Assembly: GCA_025267735.1 (NCBI GenBank)
Contig: CM046301.1
Coordinates: 63,383,872 to 63,447,871, forward strand
DNA: 64,000 nucleotides
Reading direction: 5' to 3'
Source of the DNA: Mactra quadrangularis
Lineage: Eukaryota; Mollusca; Bivalvia; Venerida; Mactridae
In this document: one piece after another, positions 1-12,100 of the stretch
Layout: the number at the start of each line of letters is the position of its first letter
How positions within the stretch are numbered: position 1 is the first letter of the stretch
Notes under the pieces: generated by a model
What the model was told of the DNA's origin: nothing
Seen by the model: only the letters and a program-made list of their open reading frames with translations
Databases searched by the model: none
Position numbers and translations under genes: made by a program

Positions 1-540
1 GGGCTATTTCAAGATGCTCTAATTTCATTACTAATAATCATACAGTTATGCAACTTGGCCAAGTTATTCCCTGGGTGAATGTCTTTCAGAAAAATCAAGT
101 TGAGCCCCGATCCCCATTACCATGGCAATGCTGGGGCGGAGCAAAAACGGCAAAAATGCAATTTTCGCTCTTTTTCCACCCCACGTTTGCACTTCAAACA
201 GTAATATTTTCCGAAATTGAGGTCTAAATTGCCAGGTCTTTTCAGATACTGAAAACATGTTTTCTTATCAGCTTTTGGCGCCATTTCTCTGCACTCAATG
301 ACCCCGATTTTTTTTCTGGTGATGAGGGGCGCTGCGGCCCCTTCAAACCCCAGCAACAAAGGGGGGGCACATCCCCCCCTTCGGAACCCCCCTCAGACAT
401 CAATTAATGGGGGAGGCGCGCGAAAACGAGCTCATTTTTTTGGGACAACTATCCTTTAGTGAAATTCGCTCAATCCAGTTAAAAAACACCATTTTCAAGG
501 CTGTGGCGGCCATTTTCGAGGGGGGGGTCTATACACTTAA
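1..540. other. Non-coding segment with a GC-rich core
   Basis: No gene is supported. Positions 300-420 are unusually G/C rich for this window, with C and G runs that could pair (G7 near 361, C runs near 373 and 387). The short open frames on the minus strand have no recognisable domain and no splice context. The end of the segment (531-568) carries the motif GCGGGATTGAGC, which recurs as a tandem repeat at 6030-6137, so this stretch is probably repeat-derived. Confidence 0.5.
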
Positions 541-569
541 AATTGCGGGATTGAGCAGTTAAGGGTTAA

Positions 570-2640
570 CACATTGCATAATTTCTTAAATGTGATCATA
601 GATGAAAAATTAAGGAACATTCGTAACACGCTTCGAGGGTGTAGCCAAAAACTTTTACAATTTAATAAATTATATATAGCAAAGTCATTTTGGGAAAAAA
701 TAAGAAACATCTTTGCTGATCAGCCGTGGATATGCATTATTTTTCATATCATTTAGTACTAATATAAAAAACATAATATTGTAGACTGTATTCTTTCAGT
801 TCATTCCAGTTGCTCATATTTATTAAAGTTACTTTTTTCTATTTTTGAGCCATAAATATTAATCTATAACTGGTATTTTCTCTAACAAAATATGTATACA
901 TATGAATGTAATAATTAAAAGATTAAACACAAAATACACATGTATATTATATATAATACCAAGACGTATTATAATATTCACAGGGCTACACACATAAGGG
1001 GACGAATCGTCCAAGGATGGATAGTCCAAGGAAGAATGTGACTGGGGACAGATCATCTGACATTCTCCCAGAGCATGTTGCCACAGCCCAGACCTTGGAA
1101 GCCTTCAAGTCTGGATTAGCTGACATCCACCTGCTTTTATCAATTTTTATTTGTTTGGGACTTCAGTATATATGTACCATTATTCAGATCCTTGCCAATT
1201 TTGAAAATTTACCGAATCCAGAAGTAGTCTGTCTGTACACTAGGATAGACTTTGTTGAGCTCTCTTTAAAAGTTTGAGGTACATATGCCAGCAAGTTTTC
1301 AATTTGACCTTTTCCGACATCTTGTTTTTCAAGATGTTCAGACCACTACGCATTTTTATTAGAAATTTAACTATTCTACATTAAAGCGGAATTTCAACAA
1401 AACTGTGCCGGCATTTAATTTGTGGAATGTGTAGGTACACAAGTCACAACTGATTACTTTCGCTTTCTTGATGCGTCACTAATTGTAAATAATATTCGGA
1501 ATCAGTCGGAACTCAATCAACTGTACTGCCTAGTCATCTTAGTTATACAAAGAGAAATTTTACGTTTCATCGTTAATCAAAAATTTACCTTCAAGCGGAT
1601 GAACACGAACAATTAGCTGGCCAAATTTGTGAAAAACGTGTTCTTCAAATTTCTTAACTCATGGGCGCAGCCATGATGGAAATTTAATCAGACCGCTTTT
1701 GTTACGGACAATTCAATTGGCGGTTATTAAAGTAAGACGTGTTTTCATTAGTCTATTTTTATCCAGCCAAGTGCGCAGACACTGGATTTGTAAACGATGT
1801 TTTCATTTGCTGTTCCGTAAGCAAGACGTGCTTTGATAGGATGACACGGGTTGTGTCGGACTTTAACTAAACCCTTGTAAACAAACGAGTTGCACGAGAT
1901 TTGGCTTACACAATTTTTACGTCTTTGGTTTAAGTTTCTATTTGTTTATTGAATAAAAATGTTTGTTTCTCTTAATTGATTGTTTGCAGTACTTCATTTA
2001 TTGTGGTGAGTATGATATTTGCTAATCATTTCTTCTATAACTGCCTTTTGGTCCGCCGAGGAACTTCGTCCCCAAGGCATTTCGACCCCATCATATACTC
2101 TTGCTACTTTTTTGGGGAAAATATTTCACTTCTCTATATAGATGTGCAAATTCAATGTAACTTAGATTTTGGAAAAAAAAACTAACTACATTTGTACTAA
2201 ACAATGGCATATAAAGTCAATAGCCAATACTGTCATTTAAATACGTTATTGGATTTCATACTGAAATTGAACAATACGTTGAAAAATACATCATCAAAAA
2301 CAATAAATAAAAAATATATCTATAAAATATGGTGGCAACTTTCTGCCACCAGATAACCACATAACCTAACTAGTTAATTATCTGGTTAACTAGTTACGTA
2401 ACTAAGAAAAAAGATACAAAACATTATAAATATATAATCTACAACATCAGTTTGTATTTAATGTCTCAAAATAACAATACAATAATATTATCACAGGACA
2501 GTCTATTTTACTGACGCAAACACTGACACCATACACATAGAAGGAAATTACTGACAGATGTACTGACACCAAAGATAAAGAAGGATTATCTGACCATGAC
2601 TGATTATAATCCTATTATATATTGTGTACTAAGGCGTTAG
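570..2640. other. Intergenic, no gene seen
   Basis: Only short open frames without domains, signal peptides or convincing splice sites occur here. Positions 2340-2400 contain an imperfect palindrome built from AACTAGTTA and its complement. Positions 2522-2620 hold a diverged relative of the 81-bp tandem unit found at 6436-6672 (shared elements ACACCATACACA-AGAAGGA and GACTGATTA). I see nothing else. Confidence 0.5.
990..1063 (+). repeat. Dispersed repeat, copy 1 (second copy at 44812-44896)
   Basis: The stretch starting GGGGACGAATCG and continuing through GACTGGGGACAGATCATCTGAC matches 44812-44896 with scattered substitutions and a small indel. The order of submotifs is the same in both, so they are two copies of one dispersed repeat. 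No coding frame is shared. Confidence 0.5.
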
Positions 2641-2646
2641 TATGAT

Positions 2647-3922
2647 CAGGGCTTTTTCAGCCTATCTTACGGGGCCGATATTCGGCCCCGTTCCCAATGC
2701 CAAATAACGATCATTTTTCCCAATTTCAAGAAAAAAATTCCCAATCTCGTTGAATAATTCCCCTTTGAATAAGATGCCTTTGGACTTAACAAAAGAAATC
2801 ACGAAACTTCAACTTTCGCGGATCGTTTGTTTACTTTTGATCGGTGACCCGTAAAATCCGCTGTCCATGAAAATCATAAGTAAAATTTATCAAACTCCTC
2901 GCAGCGGTTATCTCCCTTTATCAAATCAATAACAAGTAGCAAAGCGTGACGTAAGCACTGTGAGGAGTTTGGAAATTTGTTCGTCGCACTGCGGGTTATT
3001 CAACGTAAAATAACAGTTAAAACTAACAATTTTGTCATCAATTTACCTTTTAATAGCATTTATTAAGTTTATAACGCACAAACTTATGTTCTATTGTTTG
3101 AAACGAAATCACACGAACCATTACGATGTATTGTCATATATTTTCGCGACCACGGCAAGATCGCAAATTCGTTTGAAACATTTTTGATCCGCGTTTGTTA
3201 TGAAATAAATATTTGTTTATATTTTTTATCTCGATTAAACAATAGTTGCCTCAGGGAGCGACACAAACAAAAAATGATTCTGTTTTCGTACGTGTGCTCT
3301 CAAAATAAACCCTAAATAACAGTGATTTTCTTCTTTGTCAACAATATCTTAACTGGTTTAGTTTTAAGAATTTTCGTCTGACATATCTGCTTGTGTTTTA
3401 ATACAAACAATTACAAAATTATTTGATTTAACGCCTATACACCTTGGCAGAACCCATTGTGAAGTGTAGTTCAATACTGGAACTTTCATTGGTTACCAAC
3501 TTGCCAGGGATGCACAAAAATGTTTTTGATAATTCAAGGTCTCAGACATATTTCATTATGTTTGAAAATAAAAATAACTTATTATTTTACTTGTAAAGAG
3601 AGCATGGAATTTAAGAAATAAGGAAGTAATCAAGTACAATCAAAATAAGAATCATAAAAATAATGGATACATGAGAATTTTCAATGAATACTTTACTGTA
3701 TTGTCAGAACAAACTCTTGAATGGCACTGCAACACCTTCAGAGACACCAAAGCAATTGTTTATGCATACTGTATAAAGATTTATTGCAGAAAAAATTAAA
3801 TAATGAAATATCCAAATTGGTTTGATTTGTTAATATTTTTTCCCAAATCTGACTATTTACCGCGTTAAAAATTCCCAATTTGGGCAGGGGCCTTTTTCCC
3901 AAAACCCCCTGAAAAAGCCCTG
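2647..3922. mobile_element. Non-autonomous TIR DNA transposon, hAT-like ends
   Basis: The element starts CAGGGCTTTTTCAG and ends with the exact complement CTGAAAAAGCCCTG, a 14-bp perfect terminal inverted repeat. The subterminal regions are also alike (CCCAATTT and TTCCCAAT blocks near both ends), and a GGGGCCGATATTCGGCCCC hairpin lies 25 bp inside the left end. Both sides are flanked by ATGAT, a possible 5-bp target duplication; hAT elements normally give 8 bp, so the superfamily is uncertain. CAGGG termini are common in hAT elements. The 1276-bp interior has only a 73-codon open frame with no transposase motif, so the copy is non-autonomous. An internal inverted pair CAAACTCCTC / GAGGAGTTTG lies near 2891 and 2962. 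Confidence 0.75.
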
Positions 3923-4079
3923 ATGATAATAGATTTAATAAACATATATGTCACTAAAACTAGTAGCCAATAAGAAGTATTCTAAAAAAATGTATATAGA
4001 ATAAAATAATATATAATATAATTATTTGGAATGAGATAAAGAAATTAGATAAGTAAAATGCACCTGCATATCTGACTGA

Positions 4080-4317
4080 AATTCTCCAAAAGCCTGTGCA
4101 AAGCAGATCTGGTCTTAGATCTGTAAAATTCAAAGACCTGAATTTTGTGGTACCAATAAATAAGAAAAAAACATTCAGTGACAGAAGCTTTAGTACAGTA
4201 GGCCCCATGCTATGGAATAAGCTACCAGATGATATCAAATTAATTATCTTCTTCTTTGGATGTGTTCAAAAAACGATTGAAAACTCACTATTCTCTACTT
4301 TTTATGATCTATTCTAA
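4080..4317 (+). pseudogene. 3' remnant of a non-LTR retrotransposon (CR1/L2-like RT C-terminus)
   Basis: The frame encodes the motif RSFSTVGPMLWNKLPDDIK, the hallmark sequence just before the C-terminus of CR1/L2/Jockey-type reverse transcriptase polyproteins. After it the match continues one frame over (DVFKKRLKTHY), so there is a one-base frameshift near 4256. The catalytic RT domain is absent, as expected for a severely 5'-truncated LINE insertion. Opposite orientation to the larger LINE fragment at 15114-16268, and not close enough in sequence to be its duplicate. Confidence 0.8.
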
Positions 4318-4329
4318 AATTGACGTGGC

Positions 4330-5405
4330 TAGTTAATGCTTTACCAAAGGTAAATGTATTAAGTGAATTCATTATGACATGGAATGAAAGGACTGCCTCT
4401 CTCTATGTCAAAACATACTTTGTTTTATATGATTGCATTACTGCTTAAAATAAGGGGTCCCTTTAAAGGTGATGTTTCGACACCTTTGGGGATGTATTAA
4501 GGGCCCTTTAACCCTTTACTGGTTGTAGCCATCCGCTTTATCTGATACTGGACAGATGGTGTATAGAGATAAACCTAACACTGTGCATACACTAACATTG
4601 TTAAACTTGTACACTCAGCAGATAAAGGTTTAAACATCACATTTGTTATTTAACACCTCTGTTAGTTTAGAGTCAATTACTGGTTTAATCTTTAATTTAA
4701 TCATTATAGTGTAAATGTAAAAAATGTTGGTCTTTAAATTTCCTTTTTAACAATGTAACTATTTAAGACTTAGTACAAAAAACTATTAAAGATATGAGAT
4801 GTTTAAAATGCATTAAAATATTTTTCGTCACATTTTCAGAAAAATCAACATTTTTTTTTAGCTAACATCGCCGATGTTTCGGTAATTTCTTTGTTTAATC
4901 TAAGCTTCTTTGTCTTGTTTTAAACACGTGTCTACAGATATTTATAAATATTAATCCCGTCATTGAAATGCAATGCTTACAATGCGTATTGTCGTCTTGA
5001 TCAAAGGATCATTTCCTGTCGGCAATATACCGATGCTGATTACAAATCGTCTGGGGGTCAAGTCATGTGCTGTATGTTTGACATTTTTATTGCACATCAT
5101 AAAACTAAGGGGACTAATTGTGCCTTTGATTAATTAGAAAAAAGTATTAAGTCTTTCAAATTTAATCTCTTAATTGTCGCTAATTGAGTGTGAAAAGTTG
5201 ATAACACCCGCGAGCTTGTTCATTAGCATAATTATGTTTTGTTATAAAGACGCCCAGCGTGTGTAATCTTGTCCCTTTCAGATAATTCATGGCCAAATAA
5301 TGTTTTTATCACATGTTTAAAAAGTTTATACAATTAAATAAAATAATACAAACAGTGAAACTAGAAATACTAAACTTGCCTAATAATTCTCGGCTTTTCT
5401 GCACA
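4330..5405. other. Intergenic, no gene seen
   Basis: AT-rich, no supported gene. Positions 4452-4483 contain a small inverted repeat (AAAGGTG ... CACCTTT around a short loop) that recurs with a different loop at 6133-6160, next to the 36-bp tandem repeat, suggesting a common repeat origin of both sites. Confidence 0.45.
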
Positions 5406-5406
5406 T

Positions 5407-6025
5407 ATATTACAGTTAAAAAAACGATAATTACCGCGCGCTTGCAAGTTGTACTTGTTGTTTTTAAAATGTAATTACTCGATAAATATTAATTAAACAT
5501 ATTTTTTTTTTAAAGTATATTATCAATAAAAGATTAATTCAACCAAAATGAAAAAAAATAAACGTTTTATCGGAAATAATAGCGTTAAAGCGAATTGAAA
5601 ATGAGACACAAACAAATATATTACAGTTGAAAAAAGCCGATGATTACCGGGCGCGCTCGCGAGTTGTACTTGTTGTTTTTAAACTGTAATTACTCGATAA
5701 ATATTAATTAAAACATATTTTTTTTTAAAAGTATATTATCAATAAAAGATTAATTCAAACAAAATGAAAAAATAAATAAACATTTTATCGGAACTAATAG
5801 CGTTATAGCGCTTTGACGTACAAAAATATTACAGTTAAAAAAGCCGATAATTACCGGGCGCGCTCGCGAGTTGTACTTGTTGTTTTTAAACTGTTATTAC
5901 TCGATAAATATTGATTAAAACATATTTTTTTTTGAAGGATATTATCTATAAAAGGTTCATTCAACCAAAATGAAAAAAAAAAAACGTTTTATCGGAAATA
6001 ATAAGTTTTATAGCGTATTGAATAA
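5407..6025. repeat. Tandem array, about 210 bp x 3
   Basis: Three direct copies start at about 5411, 5622 and 5830 (each beginning TACAGTT and containing GAGTTGTACTTGTTGTTTTT, ATTACTCGATAAATATT and TTTTATCGGAA). Spacing is 211 and 208 bp. Copies differ by scattered substitutions and by the lengths of T and A runs. No coding potential. Confidence 0.85.
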
Positions 6026-6029
6026 CAGA

Positions 6030-6137
6030 CACGTAAAAATGCGGGATTGAGCGGTCCAGGCAGTACACGTAAAAATACGGGATTGAGCGGTTGAGGCAGT
6101 CCACGTAAAAATACGGGATTGACCAGTAAAGGGTTAA
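6030..6137. repeat. Tandem array, 36 bp x 3
   Basis: Copies start at 6030, 6066 and 6102 with the pattern CACGTAAAAATACGGGATTG followed by AGCGGTTGAGGCAGT. A single related unit lies at 531-568. The minus-strand translation gives a regular SIPYFYV-type repeat, but this is only the reading of the DNA repeat and not a protein-coding gene. Confidence 0.85.
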
Positions 6138-6435
6138 AGGTGATGTTAAGACACCTTTAGGGAACTGTCTGGTTAACAGTAGCATCATGTTATACTGTTC
6201 AGTACAACAACTTTCAATAACAAATGTAAAAATAAAGTCGAATCATGAACTAAGATTAATGTAGGTCCTATAAACTTGATATATGAAAAACAAAATGCAC
6301 AATCACACTATATAACATCATGTGTATAAATTTTATTTTGTTTTGTGTTATTGTATATATTTATGGTGGAGGGTTTTTACATATATAATAGGCGTTTAAT
6401 CAAATGAAGAAGTTTAAGTTTTAAATTTTACTGGC

Positions 6436-6672
6436 ACCATACACAAAGAAGGATCATCGACCGTGACTGATTAATTAGAATACATTTCTATATAAGATAT
6501 GTTAGAAATAACTGATGACGAACGCAAAGAAGGATCATCGATCGTGAATGATTAATCAGAATACATTTCTATAAAAGATATGTTAGAAAAAACTGACGAC
6601 GAACGCAAAGAAGGATCATAGACTGTGACTGATTAATCATGATATATTTCTATATAAGATTTGATGGTTTGT
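6436..6672. repeat. Tandem array, 81 bp x 3
   Basis: Three copies of a unit with AAAGAAGGATCAT, GACTGATTAAT and ATACATTTCTATATAAGAT, at an exact 81-bp spacing (AAAGAAGG at 6445, 6526 and 6607). A diverged single unit is found at 2522-2620. Confidence 0.8.
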
Positions 6673-6679
6673 AAGACAA

Positions 6680-7587
6680 GTTATAAATGCATTCTAAATT
6701 GCCATTACACTTGCCAATAATCACTTTGTAATAATGCTATTTCTAACTTAGACATAACAGTTCGCAAACAAATTAGTGCTTTAAAATCAGAACAATTAAG
6801 ACGTACAATTCTACTTTAATTATCGCATATGACTTTTTTAACATCAATATGAAACAATATAAAAAAAACTATAATCAACACAGATATGTAATTGTTTTGC
6901 TGCTTCGTTTGACATGGCACAAAATAGACCTGGTCATACTCAACCTTGTTTAGGTGCTGGAACAGTACAGCAGTCTCAAGTAATTTGGGTAACATGACGC
7001 CCACATCGTGAATCAAGATTAACTCCCAATCACTGATGTCTACGAGTAGCTTGCGCGCTAGGTAATTGAAGATGGCGATTGAATCAATCGCAAGACATTC
7101 TGTTTACATATGAGCATTAATTTAGTGTTGATTCAAAGATCAATGTCAAAATGTTTTTGTACGCTCTGGTGGAGGATTTCTTACGCTTTTGCCATGCTTC
7201 ATGCTACAAGCTGACTCAAAACTTACTGGCTGCAAACAATTTTCAAACGTTACAAACGGCCGCACAATCAATTACGTAAACCAATTACGTGACGCCATAG
7301 CTTACGAAAAGAATCAACTTCCGGCTTTAATCTTGCTCAGACCTGTAATGTCTATGCGTAAAACGTGCGCTGAGATTATGCCGGTAAATGGAGGTCATAT
7401 GCACAATTGAAAAGGGCCTTTATTTCAAGACATACACAACGCAATCAGTTTTGCCTTGCAAAGTTCTCTTATGGCATTATTTTACCCAATTTAAACCAGC
7501 AGTACCAGCTGAAATTTAAAAACAACAAATTCTATTGAATGCGTATTAATGTCCTCTTTCTATCAAATGAAAAAATAATAATAATTA
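6680..7587. other. Intergenic, no gene seen
   Basis: Short open frames on both strands show no domains or splice context. I see no supported feature. Confidence 0.45.
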
Positions 7588-7836
7588 TTCGAAGCGGGGG
7601 TATACTGTTTTACCCTTGTCCGTCCGTGCGTCCGTCCGTTACAAAATTTTCGTCACAGTTTTCTCAGCAACTATAACATGCAGCAGCCTAATACTTTGCA
7701 TATTGCTTTATCCCATAGTCCCATGTGGTGTAAAGCGATTTCATGCTCCTTGCTCATCTACTTCCTGTTTGTCGCATATTTTTAGATTTTTGCGGGGGTA
7801 TCACTAGTGAGCATTAGCTCACAGATTTACTTGTTT
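7588..7836 (+). repeat. Interspersed repeat family R146, copy A
   Basis: Starts GAAGCGGGGGTATACTG, passes through a CCGT-rich stretch, then CACAGTTTTCTCAGCAACTA and ATGCAGCAGCCTAA, and ends GCATTAGCTCACAGATTTAC. The same order is seen at 11056-11920 and 21581-21866, all on the plus strand. This copy has a single 146-bp core. The family ends do not show a clear transposase-type TIR, so the mechanism of spread is unknown; the 5' end of the other copies is itself a small palindrome (CCCCCGCTTCGAAGAAGAGG). Confidence 0.85.
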
Positions 7837-7839
7837 CTT

Positions 7840-8940
7840 TTATCTTTGAACTGGTTGTTTGACTTCAAAATTCTTGGGACATTTTATCTTATATCGTAGA
7901 TAAAAACTTTTATTAACATTTTTACCCATTTTAACTCATTTTAATTGAATACTCATACTAAAAACCACTTTGGTGGAATTGTCTCAGGTCAACCTGTCTC
8001 GGACAAACCTGAGGTTGAAGTGTCTTGGGATTGAATATTCTGTAAACCATCCCCTGACATGCCTGCCACATGCATGATTTGATGCTTGCAATGTTGACTC
8101 TTAGGTTTACCCAGTTACAGTTGAATCATCAAATTTTATCTGCATCTGATTTCTTGGTTGATTTGATCAAGTTATGACTTATAGTAAAGTGAAATATGGT
8201 ACTGTAACTCTACCCAATGACTTTGAATTATAAAATAAGCAGTGGCTAAAATTATTGCAGCCTAGCGCAGTGGAGTTGTCTAGGAATACTAAGACTCGGC
8301 GACTAGGTTCTGTAATCCTAGCTGATGCAAATAAATTAATTCAAATACATTGTAACATGCATTCATATTATTAAATATATTTATGTGTATGATACAGTAC
8401 CCACCAAAAGTTTGGAGACAAAAGAAATTTACTACAATTCTTTATTTTTGATGATTTTTTTGTTGAATCATTGTTTTATTGTATTTAAGGCCACAACAAA
8501 TTGATCATATGTTCTATGGATTCGCTCGCACCTTAATTTTGACCGTTTTTACAAAAAAAAATATTTTTATTTCCTCGCTCGCCCATAAAAATTTGGTTGA
8601 ATCGCTATATAAAGCAAGTGAATAAAGTTTTTTTAAATTTTTTTTCTTTGCTCGCTCGCTCCTTTTTTTCCACATTTTGATTTCGTAATTTCTATTTTTA
8701 GACCAACGTTTGCATGCTTATTTAACAGCAGTATTATTCACAGTCTGCGATTGGGCGGCTCATTTCAAATTGCATGACGTAGGCGATGTAAACAAGTTAC
8801 GTATCATAACAATTTCGTCATGAATATTATGATGAGAAAAGGTCACCTGAACGTGACTATCGTTTGGAAAAGGCCAGATCTAAATTAGCGAGTATGCGAG
8901 TGCAAAATTTAGATCGGGTTTTAATCAGATTGGGTGGAGT
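7840..8940. other. Intergenic with weak repeat remnants
   Basis: No gene. At about 8393 the sequence TACAGTACCCACCAAAAGTT resembles one end of a Tc1-like element, but no partner end is visible nearby. At 8265-8335 a weakly tRNA-like stretch (TAGCGCAGTGGAG ... GGTTCTGTAATCC) may be an old SINE head. Positions 8520-8660 contain repeated CGCTCG motifs in AT-rich DNA. Confidence 0.35.
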
Positions 8941-8944
8941 GGAA

Positions 8945-9057
8945 CAATTGTAGGTTAATTTCTTGCTCAAGGAAATTAGCAGTGCCCCCAGTGGGGATAG
9001 AACCCAAGACCTCTCGATCCCTAAGCACGGGTACTACCACTGGACCACTGCTCCTAG
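8945..9057 (-). repeat. tRNA-derived SINE fragment
   Basis: Read on the minus strand this contains an A-box-like TGGTCCAGTGGTAG and a B-box-like GGGTTCTATCC at tRNA-like spacing, followed by CCACTGGGGGCA. It lacks a foldable tRNA cloverleaf at the acceptor stem, so it is a tRNA-derived SINE head and not a tRNA gene. It lies just upstream of the GT49 gene. Confidence 0.7.
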
Positions 9058-9191
9058 GTATAATATAGATCAATTGTACTTTTTGCATAATTTTTCTATT
9101 CTTTTGAATCCAATTTTAATATTAAGTATTGAATTATTACAACATGTATAAAAAATTATTTGATATTTTTCTTTAAGGTGACAGTACTAGA

Positions 9192-12100
9192 ATGAATTTT
9201 GAAAAACTGATATGGAGCAACTATGGAAAGTTTATAGTGTTACTATTGTTTGCTGTTATCATTATACAAGGATACCATATGATGTGGCTTATGAAGATTC
9301 ATAATTCTAGAAAAGTTTATTCAAACAGACAGTACCCACTGGATGATGAGGTTATATCAGTTGAAAAGTCTGGTAACTTGATGACAGTTATACAGAATAT
9401 CACAGATAAAGTGAATAATGTACATATCTCGGATCAAACTGGATCTTATTATATTATACCAAATGTTATTGTAGCCAATATAAATACTTCACTATTTCCT
9501 ATAACATTGTGTTCCCAGACTACACCAAATCATCTTCATTATTTAATAGATTTATCCGAATCTTGGGATGGACCAATCTCAGTGGCAGTATTTACTGACT
9601 TTAAAACAGCTACACAAGCTTTACATACGGTTTTATATTTGAATCAATGCTTTGAAAGTGTCAGGAAATATGTTACATTCCATATAATGTATCCTATAAA
9701 ACTGATGCCTATTGAAGCTAAAGGTTTATATAGTATGACTGTAGATTGTGATATTGATATGGCTGATATATTTGATAGTAGTGAAACAAAATTAAATTAT
9801 GCTATAGAGATTCCATACCCTAATAATGCATTACGTAATGTTGCTATAACATACTCTTACACTAACTATGTATTTGTGATAGACATTGATATGATGCCTT
9901 CAGAAAAATTACTCAACAATTTTCAGAAATTTATTAATAGACAAAGTTTAACACCAAACAGTATAAAAAAAGATGCTGAAGGGAAAACAGTTTATGTAGT
10001 GCCTGTATTTGAATCAAAATTTCCCGCCAAGATTCCAAAGAAAAGTTCCTTACTGAAAGAATGGAGCGAGGGAAATGTCCGTCCATTTTATAGTATGATT
10101 TGTGCTAAATGTCAGGTAGTGACTGATTATGATAAATGGAAAAGTATTCCAAATATACCATTTTTAGACATTGGATATATAGTGGAGTGGGAAGATCCAT
10201 GGGAACCATTTTATATTGCTAGAAAAGCTGACCTGCCTTTGTACGATGGTAGATTTAAACAGTATGGCTTCAACAGAATAAGTCAAGTAGGTTGTCCAAA
10301 TATTTAATATTTTGATTTTCAAAACGACTATTCGAAGAAATGTAGAGCTCCTACTCGCCCTAGCGTCCGCGTCCAAATTTCTGATTAAAGTTTTTGTGCA
10401 GTAAAATATATCTTACTATAATTTTACTTTAACTTCTTTATTTCTTAAGGTATCATTTTCAAATATATATGTTTCTTATTATCAACCGCATCTCATGTGA
10501 CAAATTCTAAGTCAAGCATGCTGTCTCTACTGACAGGTTTTTTTTAAGTTTGATGTGCCTAAATAATAAATTGTACATGAACTCTGCATTCTTTCTTGAT
10601 TACTGATATTCTTTCTTACAAGCATGTACAGGGTTTATTCTAATACAGTCATGTGACCTTTGGATTGTAAGCAAGCACTTGGGTTTAAGGGAATCTTGCT
10701 ACAGTAAAAAAATAGGAAATATTTATTAACTAGTACAGTCATGTGTATAAAACAACAGTTGCATTTCTTTGTCCAAAAGTCCCCATTTATGCCTCTGAGT
10801 AGCAATTGATTACTTTGAATTCTCTGCACAAATTATTTTGCAAATGACATAGTTTGTTGCGTAAATCAATTTTTGAGCTGAAAATTTAGAGAAAAAAAAT
10901 TTGAGGGGGGGGGGGTTATGTTATATGAAATTATGTCAGTCTTTTGATTATTTGTTGAACTCGGGTCAGTAGCGCAGTTGGTAGCATGCTAGGAATTTCA
11001 AATCTAGCGCTGGTCCTAGATGTTATTTGAAGTTAAATTACCATGTAAATGTTTAATTATACCCCCGCTTCGAAGAAGAGGGGGGTATACTGTTTTACCC
11101 TTGTCCGTGCGTCCGTCCATCCGTCCGTCCGTCCGTCCGTTACGAAATTTCCGTCGCAGTTTTCTCAGCAACTACAACATGCAGCAGCCTAATACTTTGC
11201 ATATTGCTTCATCCCATAGTTCCATGTGGTGTAAAGCGATTTCATGCTCCTTGCTCATCTACTTCCTGTTTGTCGCGTCCGTCCGTTACGAAACTTTCGT
11301 CGCACTTTTCTCAGCAACTATAACATGCAGCAGCCTAAAACTTTGAATATTGCTTCATCCCATAGTCCCATGTGGTGTAAAGAAATTTCATGCTCCTAGC
11401 TCATCTACTTCCTGTTTGTCGCGTCCGTCCGTTACAAAACTTCCGTCACAGTTTTCTCAGCAACTATAACATGCAGCAGCCTAAAACTTTGTATATTGCT
11501 TCATCCCATAGTCCCATGTGGTGTAAAGCGATTTCATGCTCCTTGCTCATCTACTTTCTGTTTGTCGCGTCCGTCCGTTACAAAACTTTCGTCACAGTTT
11601 TCTCAGCAACTATAACATGCAGCAGCCTAATACTTTGAATATTGCTTCATCCCATAGTCCCATGTGGTGTTAAGCGATTTCATGCTCCTTGCTCATCTAC
11701 TTCCTGTTTGTCGCGTCCGTCCGTTACAAAACTTTCGTCACAGTTTTCTCAGCAACTATAACATGCAGCAGCCTAATACTTTGAATATTGCTTCATCCCA
11801 TAGTCCCATGTGGTGTAAAGCGATTTCATGCTCCTTGCTCATCTACTTCCTGTTTATCGCATATTTTTAGATTTTGGTGGGGGTATCTTTAGTGAGCATT
11901 AGCTCACAGATTTATTTGTTTTAAAAATTGCTTGTGAATTCATTTATATTTTGATAAATTACACTCAGAGACAGTATATAGAGATAGCCATTGTCTGGTT
12001 GACAACCGATACAATATTTCTAAACAGTATGTTTAATTTGGAACAAAGACTATAAGTCTACTGGAATAATACAAAAAAGAAAGAAACTTTAGCATAGACA

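Noticed and set aside
1017..1277. 86-codon plus-strand frame
   Set aside because: Starts inside a dispersed repeat and has no recognisable domain.
3094..3315. 73-codon plus-strand frame inside the hAT-like element
   Set aside because: No transposase motif; expected by chance in AT-rich DNA.
5961..6188. Minus-strand open frame with repeated SIPYFYV peptides
   Set aside because: It is the translation of the 36-bp tandem DNA repeat and has no gene context.
11020..11870. Several plus-strand open frames of 68-108 codons
   Set aside because: All fall in the 146-bp repeat array and repeat the same peptide in shifting frames; by-products of the repeat.
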